Positions 44,512 to 54,495 of a stretch of 64,000 bases of DNA are shown in pieces. The DNA comes from Streptomyces griseoviridis (GTDB taxonomy: Bacteria > Actinomycetota > Actinomycetes > Streptomycetales > Streptomycetaceae), in the NCBI GenBank assembly GCA_014649155.1, contig BMSM01000004.1, positions 310,001 to 374,000 on the forward strand. The letters run 5' to 3'. A program made the position numbers and the translations under genes. Under the pieces are notes generated by a model, which was not told the origin of the DNA, ran no database searches, and saw nothing but the letters and a program-made list of their open reading frames with translations. The number at the start of each line of letters is the position of its first letter. The stretch's first letter is position 1.

Positions 44512-44946
44512 TCAGTGCGCCTCGGGTACCCCGTGCGCGCCGGACGTGCCGAACCCGGGGAGCGCGAGCACGCCGCGGACGGCGGGTACGTCCTGATCGA
44601 GCCAGGGCACGTCCCAGATCTCGGCCGGGGTGAGCCAGCGCAGCGCGTCATGGTCCTGGAGCGGCTCGGGGACGGCGGAGCCGGGCAGCAGGCGGGCGGT
44701 CCACACCTGGAGGACGTACGGCGGTCTCAGCGGCCACTGCCCCGGCACCCGGTCGCCGGTGCGGGCGTCCACACCGAGTTCCTCGCGCAGTTCGCGGACG
44801 AGGGCGGCCTCGGGGGTCTCGCCCTCCTCCACCTTGCCGCCGGGCAGTTCCCACCGTCCGGCGAGGTCGGCCGGCGCACTGCGGCGCGCGGCGAGCAGGC
44901 GTCCGCCGTCGACCAGGGCGGCACCGACCACGATCCGTTCCGTCAT
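44512..44946 (-). CDS. Nudix hydrolase (MutT-like)
   Basis: A 144-residue enzyme whose fold covers the whole length. The Nudix box GGKVEEGETPEAALVRELRE plus ELGV fits GX5EX7REUXEEXGU. The start MTERIVVGAALVDGGRLLAARR and the PLQDHDALRWLTPAEI tail are those of oxidised-nucleotide-cleaning MutT enzymes. It would hydrolyse 8-oxo-dGTP or related nucleoside diphosphate derivatives. It is 44 bases downstream of the SPOR-like small protein. Confidence 0.92.
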   Translation of the reverse strand: MTERIVVGAALVDGGRLLAARRSAPADLAGRWELPGGKVEEGETPEAALVRELREELGVDARTGDRVPGQWPLRPPYVLQVWTARLLPGSAVPEPLQDHDALRWLTPAEIWDVPWLDQDVPAVRGVLALPGFGTSGAHGVPEAH

Positions 44947-44990
44947 GCGCCGGAGCCTACGGGAGGGCGGGCGCGGGTCCGGTGCCCCGG

Positions 44991-45179
44991 TCAGTCGCCG
45001 TCGGGGCCGCTCTGTCCGACCTGCTCGACCCAGTACATCCGCCGGGTACCACGGTCGCCGAGGCTGTCCGCGATCTTCTCGGCCTCGGCCCGGGTGGCGT
45101 AGCTGCCGACCCGGTAGCGATGGCCGTTGTCGTCCTGCCGGACGACGAGCCAGTGCAGAGTGACCGTGCCGTCATTCAT
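44991..45179 (-). CDS. Small SPOR-like domain protein
   Basis: A 62-residue protein (MNDGTVTLHWLVVRQDDNGHRYRVGSYATRAEAEK continuing to the C-terminus), started at the ATG at 45179 with GGAGGGG close upstream. A second in-frame ATG at 45203 would lengthen it by 8 residues. The pattern LVVRQDDNGHRYRVGSYATRAEAEKIADSL is a single SPOR-type beta-alpha-beta unit, known to bind denuded glycan in cell-division proteins. With no signal peptide or membrane helix, a wall role is uncertain. Confidence 0.75.
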   Translation of the reverse strand: MNDGTVTLHWLVVRQDDNGHRYRVGSYATRAEAEKIADSLGDRGTRRMYWVEQVGQSGPDGD

Positions 45180-45203
45180 CGCGCCCCTCCACTTCGCGCC
45201 CAT

Positions 45204-45561
45204 GGCCGCACCCCGCCCGGCGAGGAAACCGCAGTCCGCATATGCCCGACCTTACGCCCAACCTTTACTCAGCGAATACGGCTTTTCACCAAGCGGTACG
45301 CAACCGGCCAGGGCGTCGGGGGCGCGCACGGCGGAACGCGCCGGGCCCGCGGCGCGGCGGGTCACGTCCGGGCGTCGCCGGGGCGATCGGGTGCCACCTG
45401 CGGGAACGGCCGGATCGTCGCGCCGCCGCCGGGCACGGCGACGGCTCCGGGCGCGGGGCGGGCGGCCTCGCGGGGGCGCGAGGGAGAGGGGCGGCGTGCG
45501 CCATCTCACACCGGCCGCCCGCGGGGAGCGCCTCCGGCGGGGGCGCGGCCGGCTTCCCGGG
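45204..45561. other. Intergenic region, no gene seen
   Basis: 358 bases between two minus-strand genes. 45225-45295 is AT-rich and probably holds the promoter of the SPOR-like/Nudix unit. The rest is GC-rich without a supported gene or strong hairpin. Confidence 0.5.
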
Positions 45562-46314
45562 CTACTTCACGGGGAGGTGGTACGCCACCCGGTACCGGTC
45601 GGCCGGGACCACCACGTCGGCCGTCTCGACCGCGAGCCCGGAGGCGTAGAACGTGCGCTGGACGACCAGGACGACGTGTCCGGGGACGCCGCCGAGGGCG
45701 ATCAGCTCCTCCGCGAGGCCGGGGCGGGCGCCGACCTCCTCGGTGACGTTGTCCACCACGACGTCGATGGCGGCCATGCGCTCGACGACGCCCATGCCGC
45801 CGAGGGGGCCCTCCTCGGGCAGCATCACCGGGGTGCGGCCGGTGACGGCGAGGGGCTCCCAGGAGGTGGAGAGCATGACCGCCTCGCCGCCCTCCCGGAA
45901 GACGTACCGGGTGCACATCACGCGGTCGCCGGGCTTGATGCCGAGCCGCTCGGCGATGGCGACGCTCGCCTCGGCCTGCTCGCTGCCGGACTCCCAGGTG
46001 CCGCGCACCTCGGTGTCGGCCTGCTCCTGCCGGAAGGGCGTGGCCCCGCCCGACGGCCGGTAACCGGAGCGGGCGATCCGCCGCGGCACCGGGCGCTCGC
46101 GCACATACGTCCCCGAGCCGGAGCGGCCCTCGACCAGTCCCTCGGCCATCAGCACCTTGCGGGCCTCCAGCGCGACGGTGTCCGAGACGCCGTACTGCTC
46201 GCGGATCCTGGCCTGGGAGGGGAGGCGGGTGTGGGGCGGCAGCAGGCCGTCGACGATCTTCTTGCGCAGATCCCCCGCGACACGCAAGTACGCCGGCTGC
46301 TCACCGAATGTCAC
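45562..46314 (-). CDS. GntR-family transcriptional regulator (HutC/UTRA type)
   Basis: A 250-residue repressor started at GTG 46314 (VTFGEQPAYLRVAGDLRKKI), preceded by GGGAG. An upstream in-frame ATG at 46329 exists but would sit on the ribosome-binding site. The winged-helix domain is residues about 8-72 (LPSQARIREQYGVSDTVALEARKVLMAEGLV) and the UTRA effector domain is about 90-245 (DRVMCTRYVFREGGEAVMLS, VVVPADRYRVAYHLP). The effector is unknown. Direct and inverted repeats upstream of the start suggest autoregulation. Confidence 0.92.
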   Translation of the reverse strand: MTFGEQPAYLRVAGDLRKKIVDGLLPPHTRLPSQARIREQYGVSDTVALEARKVLMAEGLVEGRSGSGTYVRERPVPRRIARSGYRPSGGATPFRQEQADTEVRGTWESGSEQAEASVAIAERLGIKPGDRVMCTRYVFREGGEAVMLSTSWEPLAVTGRTPVMLPEEGPLGGMGVVERMAAIDVVVDNVTEEVGARPGLAEELIALGGVPGHVVLVVQRTFYASGLAVETADVVVPADRYRVAYHLPVK

Positions 46315-46330
46315 TGGCCGCTCTCCCATC

Positions 46331-46370
46331 AGGTTGTACGGACAGCAACAGCGTCGCAACCGTAGGTTGT
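46331..46370. promoter_or_regulatory. Candidate operator of the GntR gene
   Basis: The direct repeats AGGTTGT at 46331-46337 and 46364-46370 are 33 bases apart (about three helical turns). CAACC at 46357-46361 is an inverted copy of GGTTG. They lie 17-56 bases upstream of the GTG start, where a promoter is expected. Autoregulation is inferred. Confidence 0.4.
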
Positions 46371-46456
46371 GCCAGGCAAGCAAAGGCCAGGGAATCACTC
46401 GATGTGATGAGTCAGGGGCGCGGGGGTTTTGTCCTGCGGGTTTCGCCCTGCGGCTT

Positions 46457-47566
46457 TCACACCTCGAAGCCGGGGTCGCCCTCCGTCCCGCCCTCCTCCT
46501 CGCCGTCGTCCTCGTACGAGGGCGGGGTGGTGGCCAGCCCCAGGGCCTTGCGGGCGGTGACCGAACCGGAGGGGGCGAGCAGTTCGTAGCCGGTGTCGTA
46601 GTGCACGTAGAAGGTGTCCGCGTCGGTGGCCCGCGCGGCCCCGGCCCACTCCTTCCGGGCGGCGTCCAGGTCGTCGGCGAGGTCGGCGACGGGCCGCTCG
46701 GCGGCGGCCGGCCAGGTGTGTTCGCGCAGCCCGGCGGCCTGCCCGGCGAGCGCGTCCGCCATCCGGCCCGCCCACTTCCGGTAGCCGGGCAGGTCGTCCT
46801 CGACGTAGCTGGTGAGCGGCTCGGACCCGACCGCCTCGTCGAGGAGTGCCGCCGCCCTCAGGAAGGCGAGCTGGTCGGCGTCGAGCGTGGTCTCGTCGTT
46901 GCGCAGCGAACCGGTCAGGACGTCGCCCTCCTCCGCGCCGCCGAACAGGCAGGTGACCTCGCGGTCGCCCAGGCGCCAGCTCTGCCGGGTCGGCGTGAGG
47001 TAGTAGACGTCGACGTTCCCGGGCACGGCCCAGGTGTCCATGGCGTAGCCGGAGCGCAGCGCGTAGCACCGGTCGTCGGCGGTCTCGCCGACCGGGTCGT
47101 CGCCCGGGAAGGGCCCCTCGGGCAGGTCGAAGACGGCGAAGACCTCACCGTCGTGCGCCCCCGCGCAGGGCACCTCCTCGACGTCGTAGGTCACGCCCTG
47201 GAGCGAACCGTCGGGGGTGTCGAAGCACTGGCCGGTCTCCAGGGAGTACGCCGTGCCCTCGCCGGTCGCCGCGCCCTTGAAGCCCTCCCAGAAGGCGGAC
47301 GCGCCGCCGGTGGTGAGCGCCACCGCCCACAGCACCAGCCCCGCCGAGGACAGCACGGTCCCGGCCACCGCGAACCCCTTGCCGCGCTCGCCGCGCCGCT
47401 TGATCTGGGTCAGCGCGATCAGCCCCAGCACCAGACCGACGGCCGGCAGGAAGCAGAGGAGCCCGAGGACGAGGGCGGAGATGGCGACGCCGTTGACGGG
47501 CGCCGGCCGGGGCGGTCCGTAGGACGGCTGGCCCCAGACCGGGTGGGGCGGCGGCGGTATGGACAC
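46457..47566 (-). CDS. DUF4190 membrane protein with extracytoplasmic septum-formation-like domain
   Basis: A 369-residue protein. GTG 47566 is chosen because AGGAG is spaced 10 bases before it; GTG 47572 is too close. The N-terminus is Pro-rich, then two DUF4190-type helices (ISALVLGLLCFLPAVGLVLGLIAL and AGTVLSSAGLVLWAVALT) flank a basic loop KRRGERGKG. The large external domain has paired cysteines (ETGQCFDT, EEVPCAGAHDGEVFAVF, DDRCYALR, VTCLFGG), typical of septum-formation-type domains and probably disulfide bonded. The acidic C-terminus reads YEDDGEEEGGTEGDPG. Function unknown, surface located. Confidence 0.85.
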   Translation of the reverse strand: MSIPPPPHPVWGQPSYGPPRPAPVNGVAISALVLGLLCFLPAVGLVLGLIALTQIKRRGERGKGFAVAGTVLSSAGLVLWAVALTTGGASAFWEGFKGAATGEGTAYSLETGQCFDTPDGSLQGVTYDVEEVPCAGAHDGEVFAVFDLPEGPFPGDDPVGETADDRCYALRSGYAMDTWAVPGNVDVYYLTPTRQSWRLGDREVTCLFGGAEEGDVLTGSLRNDETTLDADQLAFLRAAALLDEAVGSEPLTSYVEDDLPGYRKWAGRMADALAGQAAGLREHTWPAAAERPVADLADDLDAARKEWAGAARATDADTFYVHYDTGYELLAPSGSVTARKALGLATTPPSYEDDGEEEGGTEGDPGFEV

Positions 47567-47756
47567 GGGCACCGTGCTCCTGACTCGGACGGCGAACACG
47601 CCGTACTGCCGTACGGCTGGGCGCATCGTATGCGGGGAGCGGCGGACACGAGGAGTCGTCTCCGCTGGCGGGCGGGGCCGCTGTGTCCTTGATCACGCAC
47701 AGGGAAGGGTTCGCCGTCCGCTGGCTGGAAAGCAGCGCCCAGTGGCCCGAACCGAC

Positions 47757-49247
47757 ATGACCAGCACCCAGCCCGACGGCGGTCCCGCCCCCGAGGACGA
47801 CGCCTCCTTCTTCGGCCAGCCGAGGGGGCTGCTGACCCTCTCCGGCCTGGAGGTCTGGGAGCGCTTCTCGTTCCTCGGCATGCAGGCGATCCTCGTCCTG
47901 TACTTCGCGGACACGGTCGCCCACGGCGGCCTCGGCATGGCGGCCGGCACCGCCGCCTCGGTCTCCGCCGCCTACGGCACCCTGGTCTACCTGGTCTCCG
48001 TCGCCGGCGGCTGGCTCGCCGACCGCGTCCTCGGCTCGTACCGCGCGGTGCTGTGGGGCGGCGTCCTGATCGCCTGCGGCCACTACTGCATGGCCGTGCC
48101 CGCCGGCGCCATGACCTGGGTGGGGCTCGGGCTGATCAGCGCGGGCACCGGGCTGCTCAAGCCCAACGCGGCCACCATGGTCGGCAGGCTTTACCGCACC
48201 GAGGACGAGCGCCGGGACGCCGGTTTCGCCGTCTACTACATGGCGATCAACATCGGCGCCTTCGCGGGCCCGCTGGTCACCGGCTGGCTCAGCGACCACC
48301 AGGGCTGGCACTGGGGCTTCTCGGCGGCGGCGGCCGGCATGACCCTCGGCCTCGCCCAGTACGTGCTGGGCCGCCGGCACCTGGCCGGGCGGCGGCGGGC
48401 GGCCGGGACCGCGCTCGCCCCGGACGCCCTGCGCCGCGCGGTGCGCCGGATCGTCGCCGGCGCGGTCGCGGTGGCGGTCGCCGCGACGGTGCTCGCGCTC
48501 GCCGGGTGGCTCACCATGGCCCGCTTCGTCGACCTGCTCACGCTGCTGTCGGTCGTCGCGCCGGTGGCCTATTTCGCGGTGATGTTCGCCAGTCCCCGGG
48601 TCACGGCCGCCGAACGCGGCCGGCTCAGGCCGTACGCCGTCCTCTTCCTCGCCTCCACCGTCTTCAACTTCGTGCTGTTCCAGGCGTACTCGACGATGAT
48701 GCTGCTGGCCTCGACGGACGCCGCGACGACGGTCCTCGGCTTCGGCTTCCCCGCGAGCTGGTACGCCTCGGCCCTCGGCGCCTTCGAGGTCGCGCTCGCG
48801 CCGGTGGTCGCCGCGCTGTGGGTGCGCATGGGCCGCCGCCAGCCGCACGCCTCGAACAAGATCGCGATCGGGGTGGTGCTGGGTGGCCTGTCCTTCCTGC
48901 TGATGGCCCTGCCCACCGCCGGGCACGGCACCGGCGGCCCCCTGCTGTCCGTCTGGTGGATCGTCGGCTCGTATCTGCTGCTCGGTCTCGGCGACGTCGT
49001 CCTGGAGACCTCCGGCATGTCGGCCACCTCGAAGCTCGCCCCGGCCGCCTTCGCCAGTCAGACCATGTCCCTGTGGTTCCTGTCCCTCGCCCTCGCCAAC
49101 GGTGTCCAGGCCCAGACGGTCAAGCTCTACGACGACGTCTCCCACGCCGCCTACTTCGGGGTGAACGGCGCGATCGCGGTGGCCGCGGGCCTCGCCGTCC
49201 TGGCCGCCGCGCCGTGGCTGCGCCGCACGATGCACCCCGTCCGCTGA
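47757..49247 (+). CDS. POT (PTR2) family proton-coupled di/tripeptide transporter
   Basis: A 496-residue inner-membrane protein of about 12-14 helices. The PTR2 signatures are GGWLADRVLGSYRAVLWGG near residue 84 and FAVYYMAINIGAFAGPLVTG near residue 160. The ExxER motif appears as GLEVWERFSF, the proton/substrate site of the family. It would import di- and tripeptides with protons. It lies 54 bases upstream of the CocE/S15 hydrolase on the same strand, probably one unit. Start ATG 47757 gives the expected short polar N-terminus. Confidence 0.93.
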   Translation: MTSTQPDGGPAPEDDASFFGQPRGLLTLSGLEVWERFSFLGMQAILVLYFADTVAHGGLGMAAGTAASVSAAYGTLVYLVSVAGGWLADRVLGSYRAVLWGGVLIACGHYCMAVPAGAMTWVGLGLISAGTGLLKPNAATMVGRLYRTEDERRDAGFAVYYMAINIGAFAGPLVTGWLSDHQGWHWGFSAAAAGMTLGLAQYVLGRRHLAGRRRAAGTALAPDALRRAVRRIVAGAVAVAVAATVLALAGWLTMARFVDLLTLLSVVAPVAYFAVMFASPRVTAAERGRLRPYAVLFLASTVFNFVLFQAYSTMMLLASTDAATTVLGFGFPASWYASALGAFEVALAPVVAALWVRMGRRQPHASNKIAIGVVLGGLSFLLMALPTAGHGTGGPLLSVWWIVGSYLLLGLGDVVLETSGMSATSKLAPAAFASQTMSLWFLSLALANGVQAQTVKLYDDVSHAAYFGVNGAIAVAAGLAVLAAAPWLRRTMHPVR

Positions 49248-49301
49248 GCCGCCGTACGCCGCGCCCCGACGAACCTCTCCCGCACCCCTCTGGAACCGCC
49301 C

Positions 49302-51302
49302 ATGCACTTCCGCACCGCCTTCCCCCACGCCACCACCTGCGAGGACCTCCGCATCCCGCTCCCGGACGGCACCCGCCTGTACGCGCGCGTCTGGCGCCCG
49401 GTGACCGGCGGCCCCGTCCCGGCGCTCCTGGAGTACCTCCCCTACCGGCTCTCCGACTGGACCGCCCCGCGCGACGCCCAGCGCCACCCCTACTACGCGG
49501 GCCACGGCTACGCCTCCGTCCGCGTGGACGTCCGCGGGCACGGCAACAGCGAGGGCCTGCCGGGCGACGAGTACGACGCGACGGAACTGGCCGACGGCGT
49601 CGCGGTGATCGAGTGGCTGGCGGCGCAGCCCTGGTGCGACGGCCGGGTCGGCATGTTCGGCATCTCCTGGGGCGGCTTCAACTCCCTGCAGATCGCCGCG
49701 CTCGCCCCCGAGCCGCTCAAGGCGGTCGTCACCGTCTGCTCCACCGACGACCGCTACGACAACGACGTGCACTACATGGGCGGTTCCGTCCTCGCCGTCG
49801 ACATGCACGCCTGGGCGGCGACGATGCTCGCCTTCGCCTCCCGCCCGCCGGACCCCCGGTACGCCGGCGAGGGCTGGCGCGACCTGTGGCGCTCCCGGCT
49901 GGAGCACGTGGAGCCCCTCCTGCACACCTGGCTGGACCACCAGACCCGCGACGCCTACTGGCAGCACGGCAGCGTCTGCGAGGACTACGGCGCGATCGAC
50001 GCGGCCGTCCTCGCGGTGGGCGGCTGGCACGACCCGTACCGGGACACGGTGTTCCGCCTGCTCGAACACCTGCCCGCCGACCGCACCCGGGGCCTGATCG
50101 GCCCCTGGTCGCACCAGTACCCGGACCGCGGTCTGCCGCCGGGTCCCGCGATCGGTTTTCTCCAGGAGACCCTGCGCTGGTGGGACCAGTGGCTCAAGGG
50201 CGAGGACACCGGCGTACGCCGCGACCCCGCGCTGCGCGCCTGGATCAGCGACTCCCACCCCCCGGCCACCGTCCACGACACCCTGCCGGGCCGCTGGGTG
50301 GGCGAACCGTCCTGGCCCTCCCCCGACGTCACCACCGTCGCCCTCGCCCTCCGGGGCCACCCGGTTCCGGTCCGCTCGCCGCAGCACACCGGCGTCGACG
50401 CGGGCCGCTTCTTCCCCTTCGGCAACGACGCCGACCTCCCGCCCGACCAGCGGGAGGAGGACGCCCGCTCGGCCTGCTTCGACTTCACCGTGGACGAGGA
50501 GACCCGGGTCCTGGGCCGGCCGCGCGTACGGCTGCGGCTGCGCTGCGACGTACCGCGCGGACAGGTCGTCGCCCGCCTCTGCGACGTCGCCCCGGACGGC
50601 TCCTCCACCCTGGTCACCCGGGGTGTCCTCAACCTCTCCGCCCGCCACGGCCGCGACCGGGCCGAGCCGTGGCCGCCCGGCGCCACCGAGGACGTCACCT
50701 TCGAGCTGAACGGCATCGGGCACGCCTTCCCGCCCGGCCACCGGGTCCGGCTCGCCGTCTCGTCGGCGTACTGGCCGTGGATCTGGCCCCAGCCCGGCTC
50801 CGAGGCGGGCTTCATCCTGGACCCGGACGGCAGCGTCCTCGAACTCCCGGTCCGCGCCCCCGCGTCCGCGGACGACGACGCCATCGCCTTCGCCGCGCCC
50901 GAGCAGGCCCCGCCGCTGGACGTCCGCACCCCCGCGTCACCGGCCGCGCCGCGCCCGGAGCGGCTGGTGGTACGGGACGTGGCCGCCGGCACCTGGCGGC
51001 TGGAGGTCGACCCGCGCTACGGCGGCACGCGCGTGTACCCGGACGGGCTGGAGTTCACCGAGGACGCGCGGGAGACGTACACGATCCAGGAGGCGGACCC
51101 GCTGTCGGCCCGCACCCGCTCGGAGTGGACGGTCCGGCTGCGCCGCCCGGACCTCGGCTGGGACGCGCGCGTGCGCACCCGCTCCGAGATCAGCTGCGAC
51201 GCGGCGGACTTCATCACGTCGAACGAGGTGATCTGCACGGACGGCGACGAGGTGCTGTTCCACCGCACCTGGGAGAAGCGCGTCCCCCGCACGGCCGGCT
51301 GA
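49302..51302 (+). CDS. CocE/NonD family (S15-type) serine hydrolase
   Basis: A 666-residue enzyme with the X-Pro dipeptidyl-peptidase/cocaine-esterase architecture. The alpha/beta-hydrolase core begins TTCEDLRIPLPDGTRLYARVW; nucleophile Ser is in FGISWGGFNSLQ, Asp in VGGWHDPYRDTV and His in GPWSHQYPDRG. A C-terminal jelly-roll domain contains GRPRVRLRLRCDVPRGQVVARL and GHAFPPGHRVRLAVSSAYWPW. No signal peptide, so intracellular. Substrate could be X-Pro peptides or acyl esters/amides; its pairing with a peptide transporter favours peptides. The 3' end is the limit of a decayed region. Confidence 0.92.
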   Translation: MHFRTAFPHATTCEDLRIPLPDGTRLYARVWRPVTGGPVPALLEYLPYRLSDWTAPRDAQRHPYYAGHGYASVRVDVRGHGNSEGLPGDEYDATELADGVAVIEWLAAQPWCDGRVGMFGISWGGFNSLQIAALAPEPLKAVVTVCSTDDRYDNDVHYMGGSVLAVDMHAWAATMLAFASRPPDPRYAGEGWRDLWRSRLEHVEPLLHTWLDHQTRDAYWQHGSVCEDYGAIDAAVLAVGGWHDPYRDTVFRLLEHLPADRTRGLIGPWSHQYPDRGLPPGPAIGFLQETLRWWDQWLKGEDTGVRRDPALRAWISDSHPPATVHDTLPGRWVGEPSWPSPDVTTVALALRGHPVPVRSPQHTGVDAGRFFPFGNDADLPPDQREEDARSACFDFTVDEETRVLGRPRVRLRLRCDVPRGQVVARLCDVAPDGSSTLVTRGVLNLSARHGRDRAEPWPPGATEDVTFELNGIGHAFPPGHRVRLAVSSAYWPWIWPQPGSEAGFILDPDGSVLELPVRAPASADDDAIAFAAPEQAPPLDVRTPASPAAPRPERLVVRDVAAGTWRLEVDPRYGGTRVYPDGLEFTEDARETYTIQEADPLSARTRSEWTVRLRRPDLGWDARVRTRSEISCDAADFITSNEVICTDGDEVLFHRTWEKRVPRTAG

Positions 51303-51687
51303 CCGGGCCCTTCCCCGCGATCCGCACCCCGGTGAGTTCCTCGGAGACCCGCCAGACGCGGCCCGCCTCCTCGGGGTCGCGCAGCGGGCCGTACAGCTTC
51401 TGCGGCCCGGGGGCGCCGCCGAGGTGGCCCGGTCCCGCGGGCCCGTAGAAGCCGCCGGGCTCGGCGTCGGGGGAGGTGGCGGCGTAGAGGGCGGGGAGTT
51501 GCGCGGAGTGCACGGTTCCGACGAGGACGCCGCGGGCGGACAGGGCGCGGACGGCCCGGACGCCCAGGGTGTCCCTGGGCTCGACGGAGACGGTCCGGCC
51601 GGCCGGTGTCCGTCTCAGGCTCTCCCCCTTGACGACCACCTGGCCGCCGGCTCCCTCACCGGTCAGCGAGGTTTCGGTACCGGGCAC
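51214..51687 (-). pseudogene. Remnant ORF containing the C-terminal tail of a short-chain dehydrogenase
   Basis: This 157-codon frame holds, at residues 63-123 (51319-51501), PALYAATSPDAEPGGFYGP and GAPGPQKLYGPLRDPEEAG ending SEELTGVRI, the standard C-terminus of SDR oxidoreductases of the retinol-dehydrogenase-like type. The Rossmann fold and YxxxK active site are missing, and the preceding 60 residues (VVVKGESLRRTPAGRTVSVE and GVRAVRALSARGVLVGTV) belong to something else I do not recognise. The frame then runs on antisense to the CocE gene. It is therefore read as gene debris from a deletion or rearrangement. Confidence 0.6.
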
Positions 51688-51771
51688 GCCGCCGCGCTCC
51701 GGCCGATCGCTGCTCTCCTCGCATGACCGCCGACGGAGATCGCCGGTTCCCCCCTCCCGCTCGCCGCCGCC

Positions 51772-52256
51772 ATGGCGGTCCGGCGTGAGCTCATCGGCGA
51801 GGACGGTGTCGACGTCGAACCGTTCGAATCCGTCCTGAGTGCCGATGAGACCACCGAGTGGTTCCGCGCGTGGACAGGCAGCGGCGACCTGAACGGCGAC
51901 GACTTCCGTGTGGTCGGCCAGGACGGCACCGGCGGGAACGCGGCGCTCCGGCTGGTTCGCCCCGGCCGGGAACTGGTCGAGCAGCCGATTGTCTTCCTGG
52001 GTTCCGAAGGAGAGACAGGCGCCGTCGCTCGCGACCTGGGCGCCTTCCTGTGGCTGCTGGCTGACGGCTTCGGTCCGTGGGAAGCAGCCACCTCGTACGA
52101 GCCCGGGCCGGATCGGGCTCCCCGGGCCGATCGCGGCCTGGCAGCCGTCGCGGAGCGATTCGCCCCGAAGCGCCGAGCGCGGCAGCGGCGATCATCGCGC
52201 GGAGCACACGGGAGTTTCCCGACTTCGACGCCACCATCATGAAGCTCTGCCGTTGA
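51772..52256 (+). pseudogene. Frameshifted SUKH (SMI1/KNR4)-like gene
   Basis: The frame from ATG 51772 reads AVRRELIGEDGVDVEPFESV, FRAWTGSGDLNGDDFRVVGQ and the SMI1/KNR4-like core IVFLGSEGETGAVARDLGAF and LWLLADGFGPWEAATSYEP. Near 52170-52190 it shifts: the natural C-terminus AAAIIARSTREFPDFDATIM then KLCR is found in another frame ending at the stop 52254-52256. In-frame codons upstream of 51772 (TEIAGSPLPLAAA) also look like protein, but they end at a stop codon at 51724-51726 with no start, so the N-terminus is probably truncated. SUKH proteins are often immunity proteins of contact-dependent toxins; no toxin gene is near. Confidence 0.6.
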
Positions 52257-52373
52257 GCCGCACCGGACGCCCCGCCACAGGAGTTCGGCTGAGCCGTGGT
52301 GCGCCGGCGGGTCCGGAACCGATCAGGACGCAGTCGCGGCAAGGAGACGGCGCGGCGACTCCGCGCGGACCGC

Positions 52374-52415
52374 AAAGGCCGCCCGACCCGCTCCTCCGGA
52401 GGTCAGGCGGCCTTT
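52374..52415. terminator. Terminator of ychF
   Basis: The arms AAAGGCCGCCCGAC and GTCAGGCGGCCTTT (one G-T pair) begin 12 bases after the ychF stop on the minus strand and end in a T/A run on both sides, so it works in either direction. Confidence 0.85.
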
Positions 52416-52426
52416 CGCCAGGCGTG

Positions 52427-53515
<1,089 letters not shown>

Positions 53516-53688
53516 GTTGCGACTTCCCGTACGTGAGGATGCGGAGGGAGCGGGGCCCGGACGGGGCCGATCCACCAGTCTACGGGGTGTGCGGAAGGCT
53601 TCGTGCGGGCAGTCGAACGCATGGCCAGACGGGCTTCTCGGCGTGTCCGAGAGCGGATTGTGCACATTAACCGACCTAAGTTGGACCA

Positions 53689-54279
53689 GTGGAGCAACAC
53701 AGGACGCGACCTGCCCAGTACGGACCGCGACGCGGCCGGCCGCCGCTGCCCCCGCAGGGCCGGGGGCAGGAGGGCCGGCCCCGACCTGCCCGCGCGCCCG
53801 GCCCGGGTGCCCAGCGGTCGGTCCGCGGCGGCGCCCCGCGCGGACCCGTGCCGTCGCCGGCCGCTCCGCCCCTGCTGCGCCGTCTGCCCAATCCCCGGCT
53901 GACCGGGCTGGGCGGCGGGCTGTTCTGCGCGGCGGTGATGCTGGCGTCCGGGTTCCTCGACCAGTTGCTGTTCGGGTCGTCGCGGACGGTGTACGGCGTG
54001 CTGTTCCTTCCCGCGTGCGTGCTGACCGCGGCCTGGGTGCGGCGGGGCGATCTGCTGACCGCCCCGATCGTCGTGCCGATCGCCTTCGCCGTGGGCCTGA
54101 CCACCGTGGCGGACGGCGGCGACGGCTTCACCGGCGCGCTGGGCGGCTTCGTGACGGCGCTGGCCATGGAGGCCGGGTGGCTCTACGGCGGGACGCTGAT
54201 CGCCGGGACGATCGTGATCGTGCGCCGGATCAGGCTGGTGCGGCGCCGGGTCGCGGCACGGGAGCGCGGCGTCGCCTGA
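53689..54279 (+). CDS. DUF6542-like membrane protein
   Basis: A 196-residue protein starting at GTG 53689. The first 70 residues are Arg/Pro/Gly-rich and disordered (RPAQYGPRRGRPPLPPQGRG); the rest has four helices (LTGLGGGLFCAAVMLASGF, TVYGVLFLPACVLTAAWV, LLTAPIVVPIAFAVGLTTV, GGFVTALAMEAGWLYGGTLI) and an arginine-rich C-terminus. Conserved next to ychF in Streptomyces as I recall. Function unknown. Confidence 0.8.
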   Translation: MEQHRTRPAQYGPRRGRPPLPPQGRGQEGRPRPARAPGPGAQRSVRGGAPRGPVPSPAAPPLLRRLPNPRLTGLGGGLFCAAVMLASGFLDQLLFGSSRTVYGVLFLPACVLTAAWVRRGDLLTAPIVVPIAFAVGLTTVADGGDGFTGALGGFVTALAMEAGWLYGGTLIAGTIVIVRRIRLVRRRVAARERGVA

Positions 54280-54293
54280 GGGGCGCCGAGCCC

Positions 54294-54320
54294 GCCACCC
54301 CCGCCACCCCCGCCACCCCC
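54294..54320. repeat. 9-bp tandem repeat (GCCACCCCC, three copies)
   Basis: Three perfect 9-bp copies follow the DUF6542-like stop by 15 bases, just before the terminator hairpin. Probably simple-sequence slippage. Confidence 0.8.
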
Positions 54321-54337
54321 GCACATCGGCATCCCAC

Positions 54338-54365
54338 GGGGCCCGACTCCTCCGAGTCGGGCCCC
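54338..54365. terminator. Terminator after the DUF6542-like gene
   Basis: The perfect 12-base arms GGGGCCCGACTC and GAGTCGGGCCCC enclose a 4-base loop. Confidence 0.85.
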
Positions 54366-54495
54366 GTCGGCTTTCCCCGGACGCACCGGGCCGGCGACCG
54401 TCCTGCCGATCCGTGCACGGCTCTTGTCCGACAGTGCAGTCGACCCGGCCCCGTGCCGGTGGCGGCATTCCGGTCGTGCCGAGACTTACCGCAGA

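Noticed and set aside
47145..50741. 1198-codon minus-strand open frame
   Set aside because: It is antisense to the POT transporter and CocE genes; the product is low-complexity Gly/Arg/Val/Asp, typical of shadow frames at 72% GC.
48053..51448. 1131-codon plus-strand open frame
   Set aside because: It runs in another frame across the POT transporter and hydrolase genes, is Arg/Pro-rich without any domain, and has poor third-position GC compared with the real genes.
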